Under the pieces are notes generated by a model. The model searched no databases. It had not been told where the DNA came from and saw nothing but the letters and a program-made list of their open reading frames with translations. From IMG/VR virus record IMGVR_UViG_3300044956_001213, positions 1-64,000 of that record: a DNA stretch of 64,000 bases; one strand, 5' to 3'. The position numbers and the translations under genes were made by a program. Positions 20,273 through 28,819 of this stretch are shown piece after piece. Source of the DNA: a virus. Numbering within the stretch: the first letter of the stretch is position 1; each line of letters opens with the position of its first letter.

Positions 20273-20755
20273 TTAATTATTTACAAAGTTGAACCCAGTA
20301 TTACTTAATACCCCTACTAATTTAAAGCTAATAGGATCTATTGCTAGCATTGTTAATATAAGGGTAATTACATACTGTTGATTTACTTCATCAGTAGCTA
20401 CATTTATATTTTCAATCTTTACTCTTGGTTCAAATGTGTTTATTCCTCTTAAAATTTCGTTACCTATGGCTAATCCTGTATCTTCATTTACAGGTAAAAA
20501 TAAATATTTTTGCACTCCTAATCCAAAATTTGGGTTTAAAATACGCTGACCTGGTATAGTTGTAAGGATATTGTAGATAGAGTTGCGTATAGCAGCGTAG
20601 TCATAATCAATTTTAAGGTCTTTTATTTCTTTTTTCTTTAAAAACTCATTACTTTTAGTAAAATCGAGTTTAATATCAAGAAGTAAATCAGTATATGTAA
20701 AGTTGCTTTTAGCTCTTGCAGGCTGTTGAATAGACTGTACCTTTATTGTTGCCAC
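20273..20755 (-). CDS. 25: Baseplate wedge protein gp25-like
   Basis: A 160-residue gp25/lysozyme-like wedge protein that links the sheath-initiating ring to gp6. Diagnostic residues are IPGQRILNPNFGLGVQKYLF at about 88-107, which contains the conserved R-x-(L/M)-x-P-x-(F/Y)-G core, and the later FEPRVKI strand. The start is GTG at 20755, chosen because an ATAAATA box ends 5 bases upstream. An overlapping ATG at 20757 would be out of frame. It is the first gene of the wedge operon that continues into gp6. Confidence 0.88.
   Translation of the reverse strand: MATIKVQSIQQPARAKSNFTYTDLLLDIKLDFTKSNEFLKKKEIKDLKIDYDYAAIRNSIYNILTTIPGQRILNPNFGLGVQKYLFLPVNEDTGLAIGNEILRGINTFEPRVKIENINVATDEVNQQYVITLILTMLAIDPISFKLVGVLSNTGFNFVNN
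20278..20284 (-). promoter_or_regulatory. Late promoter box GTAAATA
   Basis: Ends 6 bases before the ATG of gp6 at 20271. It lies within the end of the gp25 gene. Confidence 0.55.
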
Positions 20756-20760
20756 ATAGT

Positions 20761-20767
20761 TATTTAT
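20761..20767 (-). promoter_or_regulatory. Late promoter box ATAAATA
   Basis: Ends 5 bases before the GTG of the gp25 gene at 20755. The predicted first transcribed base is the start codon. Confidence 0.7.
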
Positions 20768-20812
20768 GTCATTTTTATTTTTTTAAAAATAGTTTTATTT
20801 GCATAAAAAGTA

Positions 20813-20819
20813 ATAAATA
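20813..20819 (+). promoter_or_regulatory. Late promoter box ATAAATA
   Basis: Ends 6 bases before the ATG at 20826. It is back-to-back with the gp25 late promoter, 46 bases away on the other strand. Confidence 0.7.
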
Positions 20820-20825
20820 ATTAAA

Positions 20826-21434
20826 ATGAAGCGAAATTTTGTCAAATTATTCGAATCTGCTATGCAACGTTATACTTTAGGTGGGCTATTAGTAGGTGAT
20901 GTAGTGGTTTTTAAAAAAGGTGCTTTTAATGATAGTTGGTTTAAGAGTCTAGGCACTAATACACAAGAAAAATTAAAGAATATGGCAAATAGTGGATTAA
21001 ATTTACGTATTTCTGCTATTAAAAACGTTTTACCTAATGTTATGGGTGCTAATAACACAGATTACACTGGAACTGATTTTAATGTTGATATAACATCAGA
21101 AATCGCACCGGGTCGTTACATGGATTTTGCTACAATTCCTGGTAGATTATTGGAACCAAAAAGCTCTGTTCCTAATTTACCTGGAGTTCCAGAGGTTTTA
21201 AAGAAAGATGACCCAGGTAAAAGAGCTCACATTAAAGCAAAGAAAGTTTCAAATGAACAAGAAGAAGTTCCTTTTTATTCACCTGTACAAACCAGGCTTT
21301 CTGATATTGGAAAGAATAAATTGAACACTGGTGACAGAGAGCTAAATAACAAAAACGTTAAAATACCTTCATCTCCCGCCTCAGGAGCAACAGACCCTGC
21401 AAGCTATACTGCTAAATATCTGCCAAAGCAATAA
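20826..21434 (+). CDS. Unknown virion-type late protein with capsid-targeting-like N-terminus
   Basis: A 202-residue protein of unknown function. It begins MKRNFVKLFESAMQRY, similar in form to the short N-terminal targeting peptides of T4 internal head proteins, with LFE|S at 8-11 matching the T4 prohead protease rule (Leu/Ile-x-Glu). The rest is polar, with a Pro-rich C-terminal third and no membrane segment. It is a lone plus-strand gene inside a minus-strand region, with its own late promoter. Its last 23 bases overlap the 3' end of the clamp-loader gene. A packaged or structural protein is the best guess. Confidence 0.7.
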   Translation: MKRNFVKLFESAMQRYTLGGLLVGDVVVFKKGAFNDSWFKSLGTNTQEKLKNMANSGLNLRISAIKNVLPNVMGANNTDYTGTDFNVDITSEIAPGRYMDFATIPGRLLEPKSSVPNLPGVPEVLKKDDPGKRAHIKAKKVSNEQEEVPFYSPVQTRLSDIGKNKLNTGDRELNNKNVKIPSSPASGATDPASYTAKYLPKQ

Positions 21435-22338
21435 AACAAGAATAGCAATTAATTTCTTGATCTATAACAAAACTGCTTCTGTATATATATTCGGAAAGTG
21501 TTAGCAAATACTTCTTTTTCTTACTATTATCTAAATCTAAACCATCAATATAGTTAAAAAGATTTCTCATAAGCATAACGTAATCATTATTAAATTGATG
21601 CCCGTTCTCAATTAGTGCCTTTCTCAAAGCTACAGCGCTATTTTTACTTATTTCACTGAAAATTAATGCATTGACATTATTATTATCATTTTCAATAAGC
21701 TTTAAAGTACCATTAGATGAATATTTCTGTAGCTCGTTAATGCATTTACGCAGATCAGGGTAGTTTGTTTTAATAAAATCGAGTAATTTTTGCTTTTCGG
21801 AAGCAGGTATTTCTATTTTTTCTGCTTTTAATATGTGTGCGCACCTCTTAACAATACCCTCCAAAGGTGGAGTAAGGTCAATTGATTGACATCTGCTTTG
21901 TAAAGCGGTTATAACTCTATATTTAAAATTAGCAGTTAAAATAAATCTTGTAATTTTTGCAAATTCTTCCATTGTATTGCGAAGAGCGCGTTGTGCATCA
22001 AGAGAAAGGCCGTCAGTTTCATCAAGAATAATAACTTTTATCTTTCCGTCTATGCTTTTTGTTTGTGCAAAGCTTGTAACTTTGTTTCTTATAGTATCAA
22101 TTCCGTTTTCATCACTAGCATTAATATAAAGATACTGACATTCCAGTATATCATTAACAAGAATTTTAGCTAAAGTCGTTTTACCGAGCCCCGGGGTACC
22201 CAAGAACAAGAGATTAGGTATTTCTTTTTTAGTTTTAAACGATTCAATTACAGGTCTGTTTTTTTCAGCAATAATAAAATCGTCAAGCTTCAAAGGTCGG
22301 TATTTTTCAACCCATAAACTATCAAAATTAAGGTTCAT
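21412..22338 (-). CDS. 44: Clamp loader AAA+ subunit gp44-like
   Basis: A 308-residue AAA+ ATPase that, with a small partner (gp62 in T4), loads the gp45 clamp on DNA. Walker A is GTPGLGKT at 47-54, Walker B is LDETD at 105-109, and the Arg-finger SRC motif is at 148-150, all typical of RFC small subunits and T4 gp44. The start (ATG at 22338) overlaps the last base of the dUTPase stop, so the pair is co-translated. The partner gp62 was not identified in this window. Confidence 0.93.
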   Translation of the reverse strand: MNLNFDSLWVEKYRPLKLDDFIIAEKNRPVIESFKTKKEIPNLLFLGTPGLGKTTLAKILVNDILECQYLYINASDENGIDTIRNKVTSFAQTKSIDGKIKVIILDETDGLSLDAQRALRNTMEEFAKITRFILTANFKYRVITALQSRCQSIDLTPPLEGIVKRCAHILKAEKIEIPASEKQKLLDFIKTNYPDLRKCINELQKYSSNGTLKLIENDNNNVNALIFSEISKNSAVALRKALIENGHQFNNDYVMLMRNLFNYIDGLDLDNSKKKKYLLTLSEYIYRSSFVIDQEINCYSCFIALADI

Positions 22339-22799
22339 TATCTTCCAGAAGAACCAAACCCCTTTTCATTTCTATTTGTTTCTTCAACTTTACCCCACTC
22401 TACATTCATTGAAATATTAAAGTATATAACCAGCTGTGCAACCCTATCTCCTATTTTAATTTGATAATCTGTATCTGTTAAATTATATAGTTTTACGCCT
22501 GCGGATCCTCTGTATCCATTGTCGATAATACCTGGATGTGCACTTATTCCGTATTTAAAGCCTAATCCGCTACGAGACTCAACTTTTAACCAATAGCCTT
22601 CCGGTATAAAAGCGAATTTTAAACCTACATCGATTACAGCGCTTTGTCTCGCTGTAATAATCTTATCTTCTATACTATATAAATCGTAACCAGTGTCGTC
22701 TTCATGGTTTTTTGTAGGTAATTTAGCTAAGTCATGTACTTTTTCAAACTTTAGTACAGGTATATAAGCGGTTTCCGTTAAAGTATCTTTACTAAACAT
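22338..22799 (-). CDS. dut: dUTP pyrophosphatase
   Basis: A 153-residue trimeric-type dUTPase that hydrolyses dUTP to dUMP, keeping uracil out of phage DNA and feeding dTTP synthesis. All five motifs are present: DTGYDL (35-40), ESRSG (74-78), PGIIDNGYRG (89-98), GDRVAQLV (117-124) and a C-terminal GFGSSG. The start at 22799 is chosen because TATAAT lies exactly 6 bases upstream with a TTGATT -35 box. A second ATG two codons earlier (22805) directly abuts the -10 box. The gene heads an operon with gp44. Confidence 0.93.
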   Translation of the reverse strand: MFSKDTLTETAYIPVLKFEKVHDLAKLPTKNHEDDTGYDLYSIEDKIITARQSAVIDVGLKFAFIPEGYWLKVESRSGLGFKYGISAHPGIIDNGYRGSAGVKLYNLTDTDYQIKIGDRVAQLVIYFNISMNVEWGKVEETNRNEKGFGSSGR

Positions 22800-22805
22800 A
22801 CTCAT

Positions 22806-22832
22806 ATTATAGCATATATTTGTATAAATCAA
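22806..22832 (-). promoter_or_regulatory. Sigma70-like promoter TTGATT-N15-TATAAT
   Basis: The -10 box at 22806-22811 ends 6 bases before the ATG at 22799. The -35 box is at 22827-22832. It is divergent from the late promoter of 22853. Confidence 0.6.
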
Positions 22833-22840
22833 TACTATTA

Positions 22841-22847
22841 TTAAATA
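22841..22847 (+). promoter_or_regulatory. Late promoter box TTAAATA
   Basis: Ends 5 bases before the ATG at 22853. Confidence 0.55.
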
Positions 22848-22852
22848 TTGTT

Positions 22853-23329
22853 ATGAGTGAAGAGCTAAACGAGATGGTAGGTGATTTGCTAGAACAACTA
22901 CAAGATGCTAACAAAAAAGCGGAAGAAATAAAAAAAGAAACTAACCCATTAACTAAAGAAAATATGGAAAAGTTTGTAGTTGAAAAAGCTGGAAGATTGG
23001 TAGAGGAAAGTTTAGACGTAGTTTCTAACGTAAAAGAATATATTTCTAGTGCTCCTGAAAGTAAGGATGTAGGATCTTTAGCTGAATTAATTGCAGCTAC
23101 ATCTACGGCAATAGAGACTTTAAATAAAATTATAGTTACTGATAAGAAAAATGAAACTATTATTAAAGCTAAGGAGATGGATATAGCCTCTAGAAAAGAG
23201 TTAAAAAAAGCTGATAATACTACTAAACTTTTAACCACACGAGAACAAATTTTCAAGATGTTAATAGATAGTGCAAATCAGAGTGCAAAGATAATTGACG
23301 CAGAAATAATCGAAGATAAGAATAATTAA
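22853..23329 (+). CDS. Helical protein, possible small terminase subunit (gp16-like)
   Basis: A 158-residue, highly charged, mostly helical protein. The start at 22853 is fixed by a late box 5 bases upstream. The middle (SLAELIAATSTAIETLNKI, then EMDIASRKELK) has the two-helix pattern seen in small terminase subunits of T4-like phages, which form rings that help gp17 package DNA. The size is also right (T4 gp16 is 164 residues). The resemblance is in pattern rather than in a diagnostic motif, and the gene is far from gp17, so another coiled-coil virion protein is possible. Its stop overlaps the convergent hub gene by four bases. Confidence 0.5.
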   Translation: MSEELNEMVGDLLEQLQDANKKAEEIKKETNPLTKENMEKFVVEKAGRLVEESLDVVSNVKEYISSAPESKDVGSLAELIAATSTAIETLNKIIVTDKKNETIIKAKEMDIASRKELKKADNTTKLLTTREQIFKMLIDSANQSAKIIDAEIIEDKNN

Positions 23330-25473
23330 TCCTTCTTATTATTACATTCAAACCAAGTTTTGTAAAAGTCTTTCCATATTTCCTTAAAGTCAGGTACCAA
23401 GTCTTCAAGAAACTTCTTAAACCCATCTTTTCTAAATATCTTAGGAATTAAGCTTTCAAGTTTATCTCCTATTTTATCTAAATCAAAATCATCTATATCA
23501 AAAATTTCATCAAATTTAAACTCTCCTATAACAGGAAGCTTGAAATCACAAATTATGTTTTTTAATTCTTGTGCAGACTGTACTACAGATCCAATACTAG
23601 GGTTTTTATAATCTAACCCTGAAATAAGAGAATATATTTGAGGAAAAGAACCTGGGTCAACAGATGGTAGAACTGATGGAAGGTTGTTAATAGGTGATGT
23701 AACTAATGATGGTAAACTATTTATAGACTGAGAAAGCTCTAATAATGGTGCTGCAGCTCCTTGTAGTGGCGAAGAGAGTCTTTCTAAACCAGGTATAGCT
23801 GTAATACCGGTATTTTGAATTAAAGCGTCGAGTTTTGATAGCTCTTGAACTGGCGCCTGTAAAGCAGCTACAGCAGTTTCTATTTTAGATGTTGCTGCTT
23901 CGGTGTAAGAGATTGGTGTTTTTATCTTAAATTCTCTCACCTGATATAAAAATCGTTCATTAATGTAATTGCTATCTAAATTTTCTTTATTATCGCTACA
24001 CGCATCAACACATAAAAATCTATCTATTGTTAATGTACTCATAGAATGTCTATATTTTTTCTGTAAAATATCTACTAGCTGCACTGTACCCTCTACATTA
24101 ATACTATAGTAAATATCATCCATTTTTTGTAGATTAGCTTTTTTAAGATCTCTTGGATTATAAGCAGGCTTATTATTCATAGTGCTATAAAAATTAGTAG
24201 AAACTCCTGTATTAGGAAACTGCTCTAAAGCAGATTTAACAACTTCAGATTGATTAGATACCTGAGTATTGTATGTTTTAATATCGGAAACTAAATTCAA
24301 GCCGTGAGGTGTTGTTGGATCAGCTGATGCATCAGTATCTTCATTATTGTAAAAAATTTTATGAATATTTTCTTTTAATTTTTGAAGTGATTTGTTATTA
24401 AATTCTTGAGCTGATTTATGCAAATCTGGAGGCATTTTGCTCTCTAATTGTGGAGGCACTAATTGAGTAGGACCATATTGCCCAGCTAAATCAAATATAG
24501 GCATTACTGATTCATTGTAATTTCTATTAGATAGTGTAGCAAAAGAATCAGAAGGAGGAAACAAAAACGAATCTAAGCTCATCCAGTTTGTATCTAAACC
24601 GCCGTCATTGACGAGCCCTACATTTGATTTTACATCCCCTACTACTTGACCATTGAAAGATTTAAACCATCCATAGGTGTAATAGTTATCATACTCACTC
24701 CCTTTAAGTTCTGTATCTAGATTATTAAAAAAGTCTGTTTGTTCTTTTACTACATCTGGCGAAGTTTTTGTTTTATTGTACTCAATACCCTTTTCAATCA
24801 TTTTGTCTAAATTACCAGATGAATTAGTAGTTTTAGGGGTAAATTTATTATTAGGCAGGTAGTTGTTTGCAGTGGGAACAAATGAATGAGGTATCTCGCT
24901 TGATCTTATTTCCCAATGAATCTTATCATTAGGTTTTCCGTTTTTATCATATAATGTTTTAAACCCGTATTTACCACCATTTAAAAATAACCAGTTTAAA
25001 GTTTTAGGATCGCTTCTAATATCTATGTCTACTGCTAGTCCTAGACCGTGATTACTCTTGCCTGGCTCTGCAACCGGGTATCTATTTGCAGCTCTATTAG
25101 CGTATAAACTTGCTTGCTTACTGTAATCCCTGTAAGACGAAACTACTCTTAAATTTATTCCTTGAGCTGCAGCTGCAGCTTTCATTTTAGATAACTGCTC
25201 TGCAACATATGGATTTAAATAATGACCTTCACCTATACTAGTAAGCTGATTTGGATTGTTGATATTCAATCTGCCATTTAAATTTTTAGAAAGACTTTCA
25301 CGCGTATTTAAACTACCAGAAGTACCGCTTTTAGGGGCTCCTAAATCACCTGGTGATAAAGAATTGCTGCCTATAGATTGAGGAAATGTAGTGTTTTTAA
25401 AGACTGTATCTTTATTTTTAGTAGGAGCAAGCCTAGTTAAATCCATTGGTGTCGTTCTTACATTATGCTTCAT
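23326..25473 (-). CDS. Baseplate hub protein with VanY-type D-Ala-D-Ala peptidase domain
   Basis: A 715-residue protein. Residues about 82-190 are a VanY/peptidase M15 domain: SSYRDYSKQASLY at 112-124, SNHGLGLAVD at 140-149 with the first zinc ligands, and HWE at 186-188 with the last His. Such zinc peptidases cut peptidoglycan cross-bridge peptides. The remaining 500 residues, with a helical C-terminus, are unassigned. It begins the hub gene group with 25475-27064 one base upstream, the position where T4 carries the lysozyme-bearing hub protein gp5. This suggests that the tail spike of this phage uses a peptidase instead of a lysozyme. Confidence 0.8.
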   Translation of the reverse strand: MKHNVRTTPMDLTRLAPTKNKDTVFKNTTFPQSIGSNSLSPGDLGAPKSGTSGSLNTRESLSKNLNGRLNINNPNQLTSIGEGHYLNPYVAEQLSKMKAAAAAQGINLRVVSSYRDYSKQASLYANRAANRYPVAEPGKSNHGLGLAVDIDIRSDPKTLNWLFLNGGKYGFKTLYDKNGKPNDKIHWEIRSSEIPHSFVPTANNYLPNNKFTPKTTNSSGNLDKMIEKGIEYNKTKTSPDVVKEQTDFFNNLDTELKGSEYDNYYTYGWFKSFNGQVVGDVKSNVGLVNDGGLDTNWMSLDSFLFPPSDSFATLSNRNYNESVMPIFDLAGQYGPTQLVPPQLESKMPPDLHKSAQEFNNKSLQKLKENIHKIFYNNEDTDASADPTTPHGLNLVSDIKTYNTQVSNQSEVVKSALEQFPNTGVSTNFYSTMNNKPAYNPRDLKKANLQKMDDIYYSINVEGTVQLVDILQKKYRHSMSTLTIDRFLCVDACSDNKENLDSNYINERFLYQVREFKIKTPISYTEAATSKIETAVAALQAPVQELSKLDALIQNTGITAIPGLERLSSPLQGAAAPLLELSQSINSLPSLVTSPINNLPSVLPSVDPGSFPQIYSLISGLDYKNPSIGSVVQSAQELKNIICDFKLPVIGEFKFDEIFDIDDFDLDKIGDKLESLIPKIFRKDGFKKFLEDLVPDFKEIWKDFYKTWFECNNKKD

Positions 25474-25474
25474 A

Positions 25475-27064
25475 TTATCTTGAGTCAGTTGTTAGTTGTA
25501 AATTATCATAACTATAGGTTTTTACACACCTTATTTCATTAAAGTATTCATTACCCTCAAATATATGTCTAACCTCTAAGATTAAGTATACTCCAAGTAA
25601 TTTACTGTCAAAATCACTAAATGCATATGCCCCCTCCCTGTTTACACCAACAAAAGACCCTGCTTGGCGATGAGATGAACCGGGTACTCTAAAAACTATA
25701 GTATTATTTAAAAATATACTGTTAAATAAAACTCTGTTTCTACCTGCAGAAAACCTTGCATTTTCATCTGGTATTATAGTAAAAACGTTTTTGATATTTT
25801 TTTGTGTTGTTCTGTATTCACCTGGAAAAAAGTTTGGATATGCGACCAAATAACTTACAGGGTTAAATGGCTTAACATAGTTTAAATCGTAAACGCTTAA
25901 AGTACTTTGAATAGTATGTCTTACCATGTCTATATTAAATTGTTTTTCATAAAATTCATAATTATGAACTAAAACAGATACAATATTTTGTTGAGAATAC
26001 AATCCCGGGATAGGATCATAAGAAAAATTATTTATAGTGCCATATTTGTCTAAAAATAAAGCGTTTGCAGGGGTAAATTCTACTGATTCAATTTGAAATT
26101 CCTGATTAGTATCAGAATACATCCCTAGTTTAAACGTCTCAAGATAATTATCTCCTATGCCCGATGAGTTGATACCATCTTTACTATCTAAAGCTTTTAA
26201 AAACAAATTTTTTAAGCTTGTAAATTTAAAAACGGATGTATTTCTCTCTATTCTTAAAAAAGACTGATCAAAGTTACTTTCTGGGCTTGAAACATGTCTT
26301 GATAAAAGATATTGCAAGCAATCTATGCCTTTAAATCCTGCGGGTGCAGAAAAAAATATGTCTGCTCCGCCATCATCAAAATCATTTTCATCTACTGTCG
26401 CAGCCCACCCATCATCTTGATTAAAAAATTCTCTTAAAAAGGTCTTAATTGCATAGCCTGTAGGGACACCACGTGCTGTATCAGTACTGTTAATAATATC
26501 ATCATTTAATAAAACATAGTTTGCAGTAGAATAATATGAGTTTTTCTCTCTTAAAAGCTCATAATGAATATCCCAAAAATATAATTTTTTAAATTTTTGC
26601 CCGGGGCTAGTCCCCGGTATTTCTTCCGTATTATATATGGAAAAAATAAATGAAAGCTTAAATGCTTTTTCTGCATCTTTATCGCTTTCAAACATAAATT
26701 TGTTATCATTTTCATCTAAAACAGGCATAATATCAACTATTAGCATATCGCGAGAATCGCCCTTAAATATAAATCCTTTATCGGGGGTAAAAGAATTTGT
26801 GTTTACAGAGGTAGCTTTTTCTTGATTTGAAAAATCGGAAATTCTTTCGACAGCATCAAAAGTATTGTTTATTACTATGTAGCCTTTATGATAAAAATTA
26901 GTAAATGCATCTTCTAGTACCAGCTTATTAATAGCACCAATCTTTAACTCTTGATATCTACCATCAGAAGTGAAAAGACCTATATTATACTTGTAAGGGT
27001 TGTTGTTAATTATGTTTATTGACTGATTGTTAGTCTTCTCAGGTGTTGTAATTAAACTAGCCAT
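25475..27064 (-). CDS. Probable baseplate hub protein (gp27-like position)
   Basis: A 529-residue protein with beta-rich sequence (KYNIGLFTSDGRYQEL, then KLVLEDAFTNFYHKGYIVI) of the kind seen in hub proteins of the gp27/gpD fold. No diagnostic motif confirms it. It lies between gp53 and the peptidase-bearing hub protein, nearly abutting the latter, as expected for a hub pair. A perfect GC-rich inverted repeat lies within the gene at 26601-26617. No late box is found at its start, so it is probably read from the gp53 promoter, 7 bases upstream of which its own gene begins after the gp53 stop. Confidence 0.6.
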   Translation of the reverse strand: MASLITTPEKTNNQSINIINNNPYKYNIGLFTSDGRYQELKIGAINKLVLEDAFTNFYHKGYIVINNTFDAVERISDFSNQEKATSVNTNSFTPDKGFIFKGDSRDMLIVDIMPVLDENDNKFMFESDKDAEKAFKLSFIFSIYNTEEIPGTSPGQKFKKLYFWDIHYELLREKNSYYSTANYVLLNDDIINSTDTARGVPTGYAIKTFLREFFNQDDGWAATVDENDFDDGGADIFFSAPAGFKGIDCLQYLLSRHVSSPESNFDQSFLRIERNTSVFKFTSLKNLFLKALDSKDGINSSGIGDNYLETFKLGMYSDTNQEFQIESVEFTPANALFLDKYGTINNFSYDPIPGLYSQQNIVSVLVHNYEFYEKQFNIDMVRHTIQSTLSVYDLNYVKPFNPVSYLVAYPNFFPGEYRTTQKNIKNVFTIIPDENARFSAGRNRVLFNSIFLNNTIVFRVPGSSHRQAGSFVGVNREGAYAFSDFDSKLLGVYLILEVRHIFEGNEYFNEIRCVKTYSYDNLQLTTDSR

Positions 27065-27070
27065 AAATTA

Positions 27071-27433
27071 TTATTTTAATGCTATTCTTATTTCGTTTAA
27101 AATAGAGCCAACATAATCAGGCTTTATAACTTTTAATAAAATACCCTGTTCGGGAAATTTAAGAGGATTATATATTTTATTAGTAAGACATATTAACCAC
27201 CACAAATCTATAGTTTTATAAGCATTGTAGCTAATAGTTGTCCAAGGCATTTTTTTGTTAATTTGTTGATAGTATAAGTAGTCTTCGTTAATATTTTCCG
27301 GTAAAAAAATAGACTGTATTAAATTATAATAATATTGATTAATATTGGTTTTATATAATTTAAAAATATTTTCATATCTAGTATTCTTTAAACCGGGTAA
27401 TGAAGAAATATTATTTTGAAATTGACCTTTCAT
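27071..27433 (-). CDS. 53: Baseplate wedge protein gp53-like
   Basis: A 120-residue homologue of T4 gp53, the clamp-like protein that joins neighbouring wedges. The hallmark is the segment PWTTISYNAYKTIDLWWLI at about 70-88, followed by an NP motif and a PxxGxxL turn (FPEQGILLKV). This is the LysM-like fold of gp53. The ATG at 27433 has a perfect TATAAATA late promoter 5 bases upstream. It heads a short operon with the hub genes. Confidence 0.8.
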   Translation of the reverse strand: MKGQFQNNISSLPGLKNTRYENIFKLYKTNINQYYYNLIQSIFLPENINEDYLYYQQINKKMPWTTISYNAYKTIDLWWLICLTNKIYNPLKFPEQGILLKVIKPDYVGSILNEIRIALK

Positions 27434-27438
27434 TAAAA

Positions 27439-27446
27439 TATTTATA
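27439..27446 (-). promoter_or_regulatory. Late promoter TATAAATA
   Basis: Perfect T4 late consensus, ending 5 bases before the ATG of the gp53-like gene at 27433. Confidence 0.75.
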
Positions 27447-27477
27447 AAGAAAAACTTGAATTACCTTTAAGTGTATA

Positions 27478-28818
27478 TTAATTATTTGGAAGACCGGGTA
27501 CTGGAATATTTGTGTCTATAGGGTTACTAGCAGGTGCACTACTATTTTGTCTTGAAGTATTTACATAAGGATTTAAAATTGAATTTATACCCACTCCCAG
27601 GGTATTAGTAGTGACTAAGCTCTTTTTATTTAAAACCGAATACATAAAATTTTTAGATTCAGGTAGTAGGCTCTTTATATTAATTTTTACCATGTAAGCA
27701 TCGGGAATAATAGTGGTTATATTTCTAAAAACATTATTATTATTAAAACCTCTTACTATAAAATCCCGGGGCATACCTGGTTGTGTAGGTCCAGTTAGAG
27801 GTACAGAAACATCTACATTTAATTGATCTGCTACATTCAAATCAAATGAAAGTTCTCTTCTTGAACCTTGAAATTCTACTGTTATGCTGTTAATGTAAGC
27901 GAAAGGTAAAAACTTTACTCCAGGTATTTCAACCTGATAAATTACAGGTGGATCAATTACTGATACATTTTTTCTGGCTGGCTTGTTATTGTAAAGTAGT
28001 AAGAAAAGTAATTCCCAGTTTCTGATTACATCCTCATAAGTTGCAGAGCCAGTGTTAATAAGAGGGAAGCTAAAACTAAATTCTTCTCCTTCAGTAGGAT
28101 AATTATAAAATTTAGCTCTCTCTACAAATGTTATTTGGGTGGGGTTGTTTAGTGCGCTAAATGTATCTGCGATATCGGTGACTAAATCAACACCTTGTTT
28201 TAAGAAGCTTAAAGCAGCGCTGCCTCCTATATCATTAGAAAATGCATTAGCTGCTGCGTTGTTGTAGTTATCAAAATATGGCATTATAAACGTCCACCCT
28301 GTGGGTTCAGTAATGTAAAGGTTTTGATAAGGTAGTAGATATGGATTTGATGTGTATACATCATTATTATCTTGTAAGAATGGTAAATTGTTTACATAGT
28401 TTGTTACTGCTTGACCTGCATCAGATTCGCGAACAGAAGTTATTTGTTTCTTTAAAAATGAATTAATTGGGTTAGACATATTTGTGGGTAAATTATTAAT
28501 AAACTGCTTTACTCCTGCTTTTGAAACACCGAAAGAATATTTTAATTGAGAGATAAGAGCGTTAGCTTTTAGTCTCTTCTCAATTAAAATAATTCTAGGT
28601 ACTTCCTGTCTTCCTTCGTTAAGCTTAGAATAAGTCCAATAGAAGTCTCTAACTACATTAACAAGGCTTCCTTGCGAATTTGACGTAGTGGCTGCTATAC
28701 CTGATCCTAAAGGTGTATTGTTAGGGCTTATTAAAATAGGTGGTTCAACATCTATAGTATTATCCTTTTTAAAATCTGAATAATTTTTAGTTCTTGACAC
28801 CGAGAATATGTGATTCAT
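27478..28818 (-). CDS. Baseplate/tail-tube associated protein (gp48-like candidate)
   Basis: A 446-residue structural protein. Its last third contains ITVEFQGSRRELSFDLNVAD and then IPDAYMVKINIKSLLPES, a pattern like the tube-fold strands near the C-terminus of T4-type tube cap and initiator proteins (gp48, gp54). The N-terminal part has two helical stretches. It lies immediately after the tape-measure gene (one base between them), the usual neighbourhood for tube-initiation proteins. The specific equivalence to gp48 is an inference. Confidence 0.5.
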   Translation of the reverse strand: MNHIFSVSRTKNYSDFKKDNTIDVEPPILISPNNTPLGSGIAATTSNSQGSLVNVVRDFYWTYSKLNEGRQEVPRIILIEKRLKANALISQLKYSFGVSKAGVKQFINNLPTNMSNPINSFLKKQITSVRESDAGQAVTNYVNNLPFLQDNNDVYTSNPYLLPYQNLYITEPTGWTFIMPYFDNYNNAAANAFSNDIGGSAALSFLKQGVDLVTDIADTFSALNNPTQITFVERAKFYNYPTEGEEFSFSFPLINTGSATYEDVIRNWELLFLLLYNNKPARKNVSVIDPPVIYQVEIPGVKFLPFAYINSITVEFQGSRRELSFDLNVADQLNVDVSVPLTGPTQPGMPRDFIVRGFNNNNVFRNITTIIPDAYMVKINIKSLLPESKNFMYSVLNKKSLVTTNTLGVGINSILNPYVNTSRQNSSAPASNPIDTNIPVPGLPNN

Positions 28819-28819
28819 A

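Noticed and set aside
26601-26617. Rho-independent terminator
   Set aside because: The hairpin is inside a coding region and neither strand has a T run after it.
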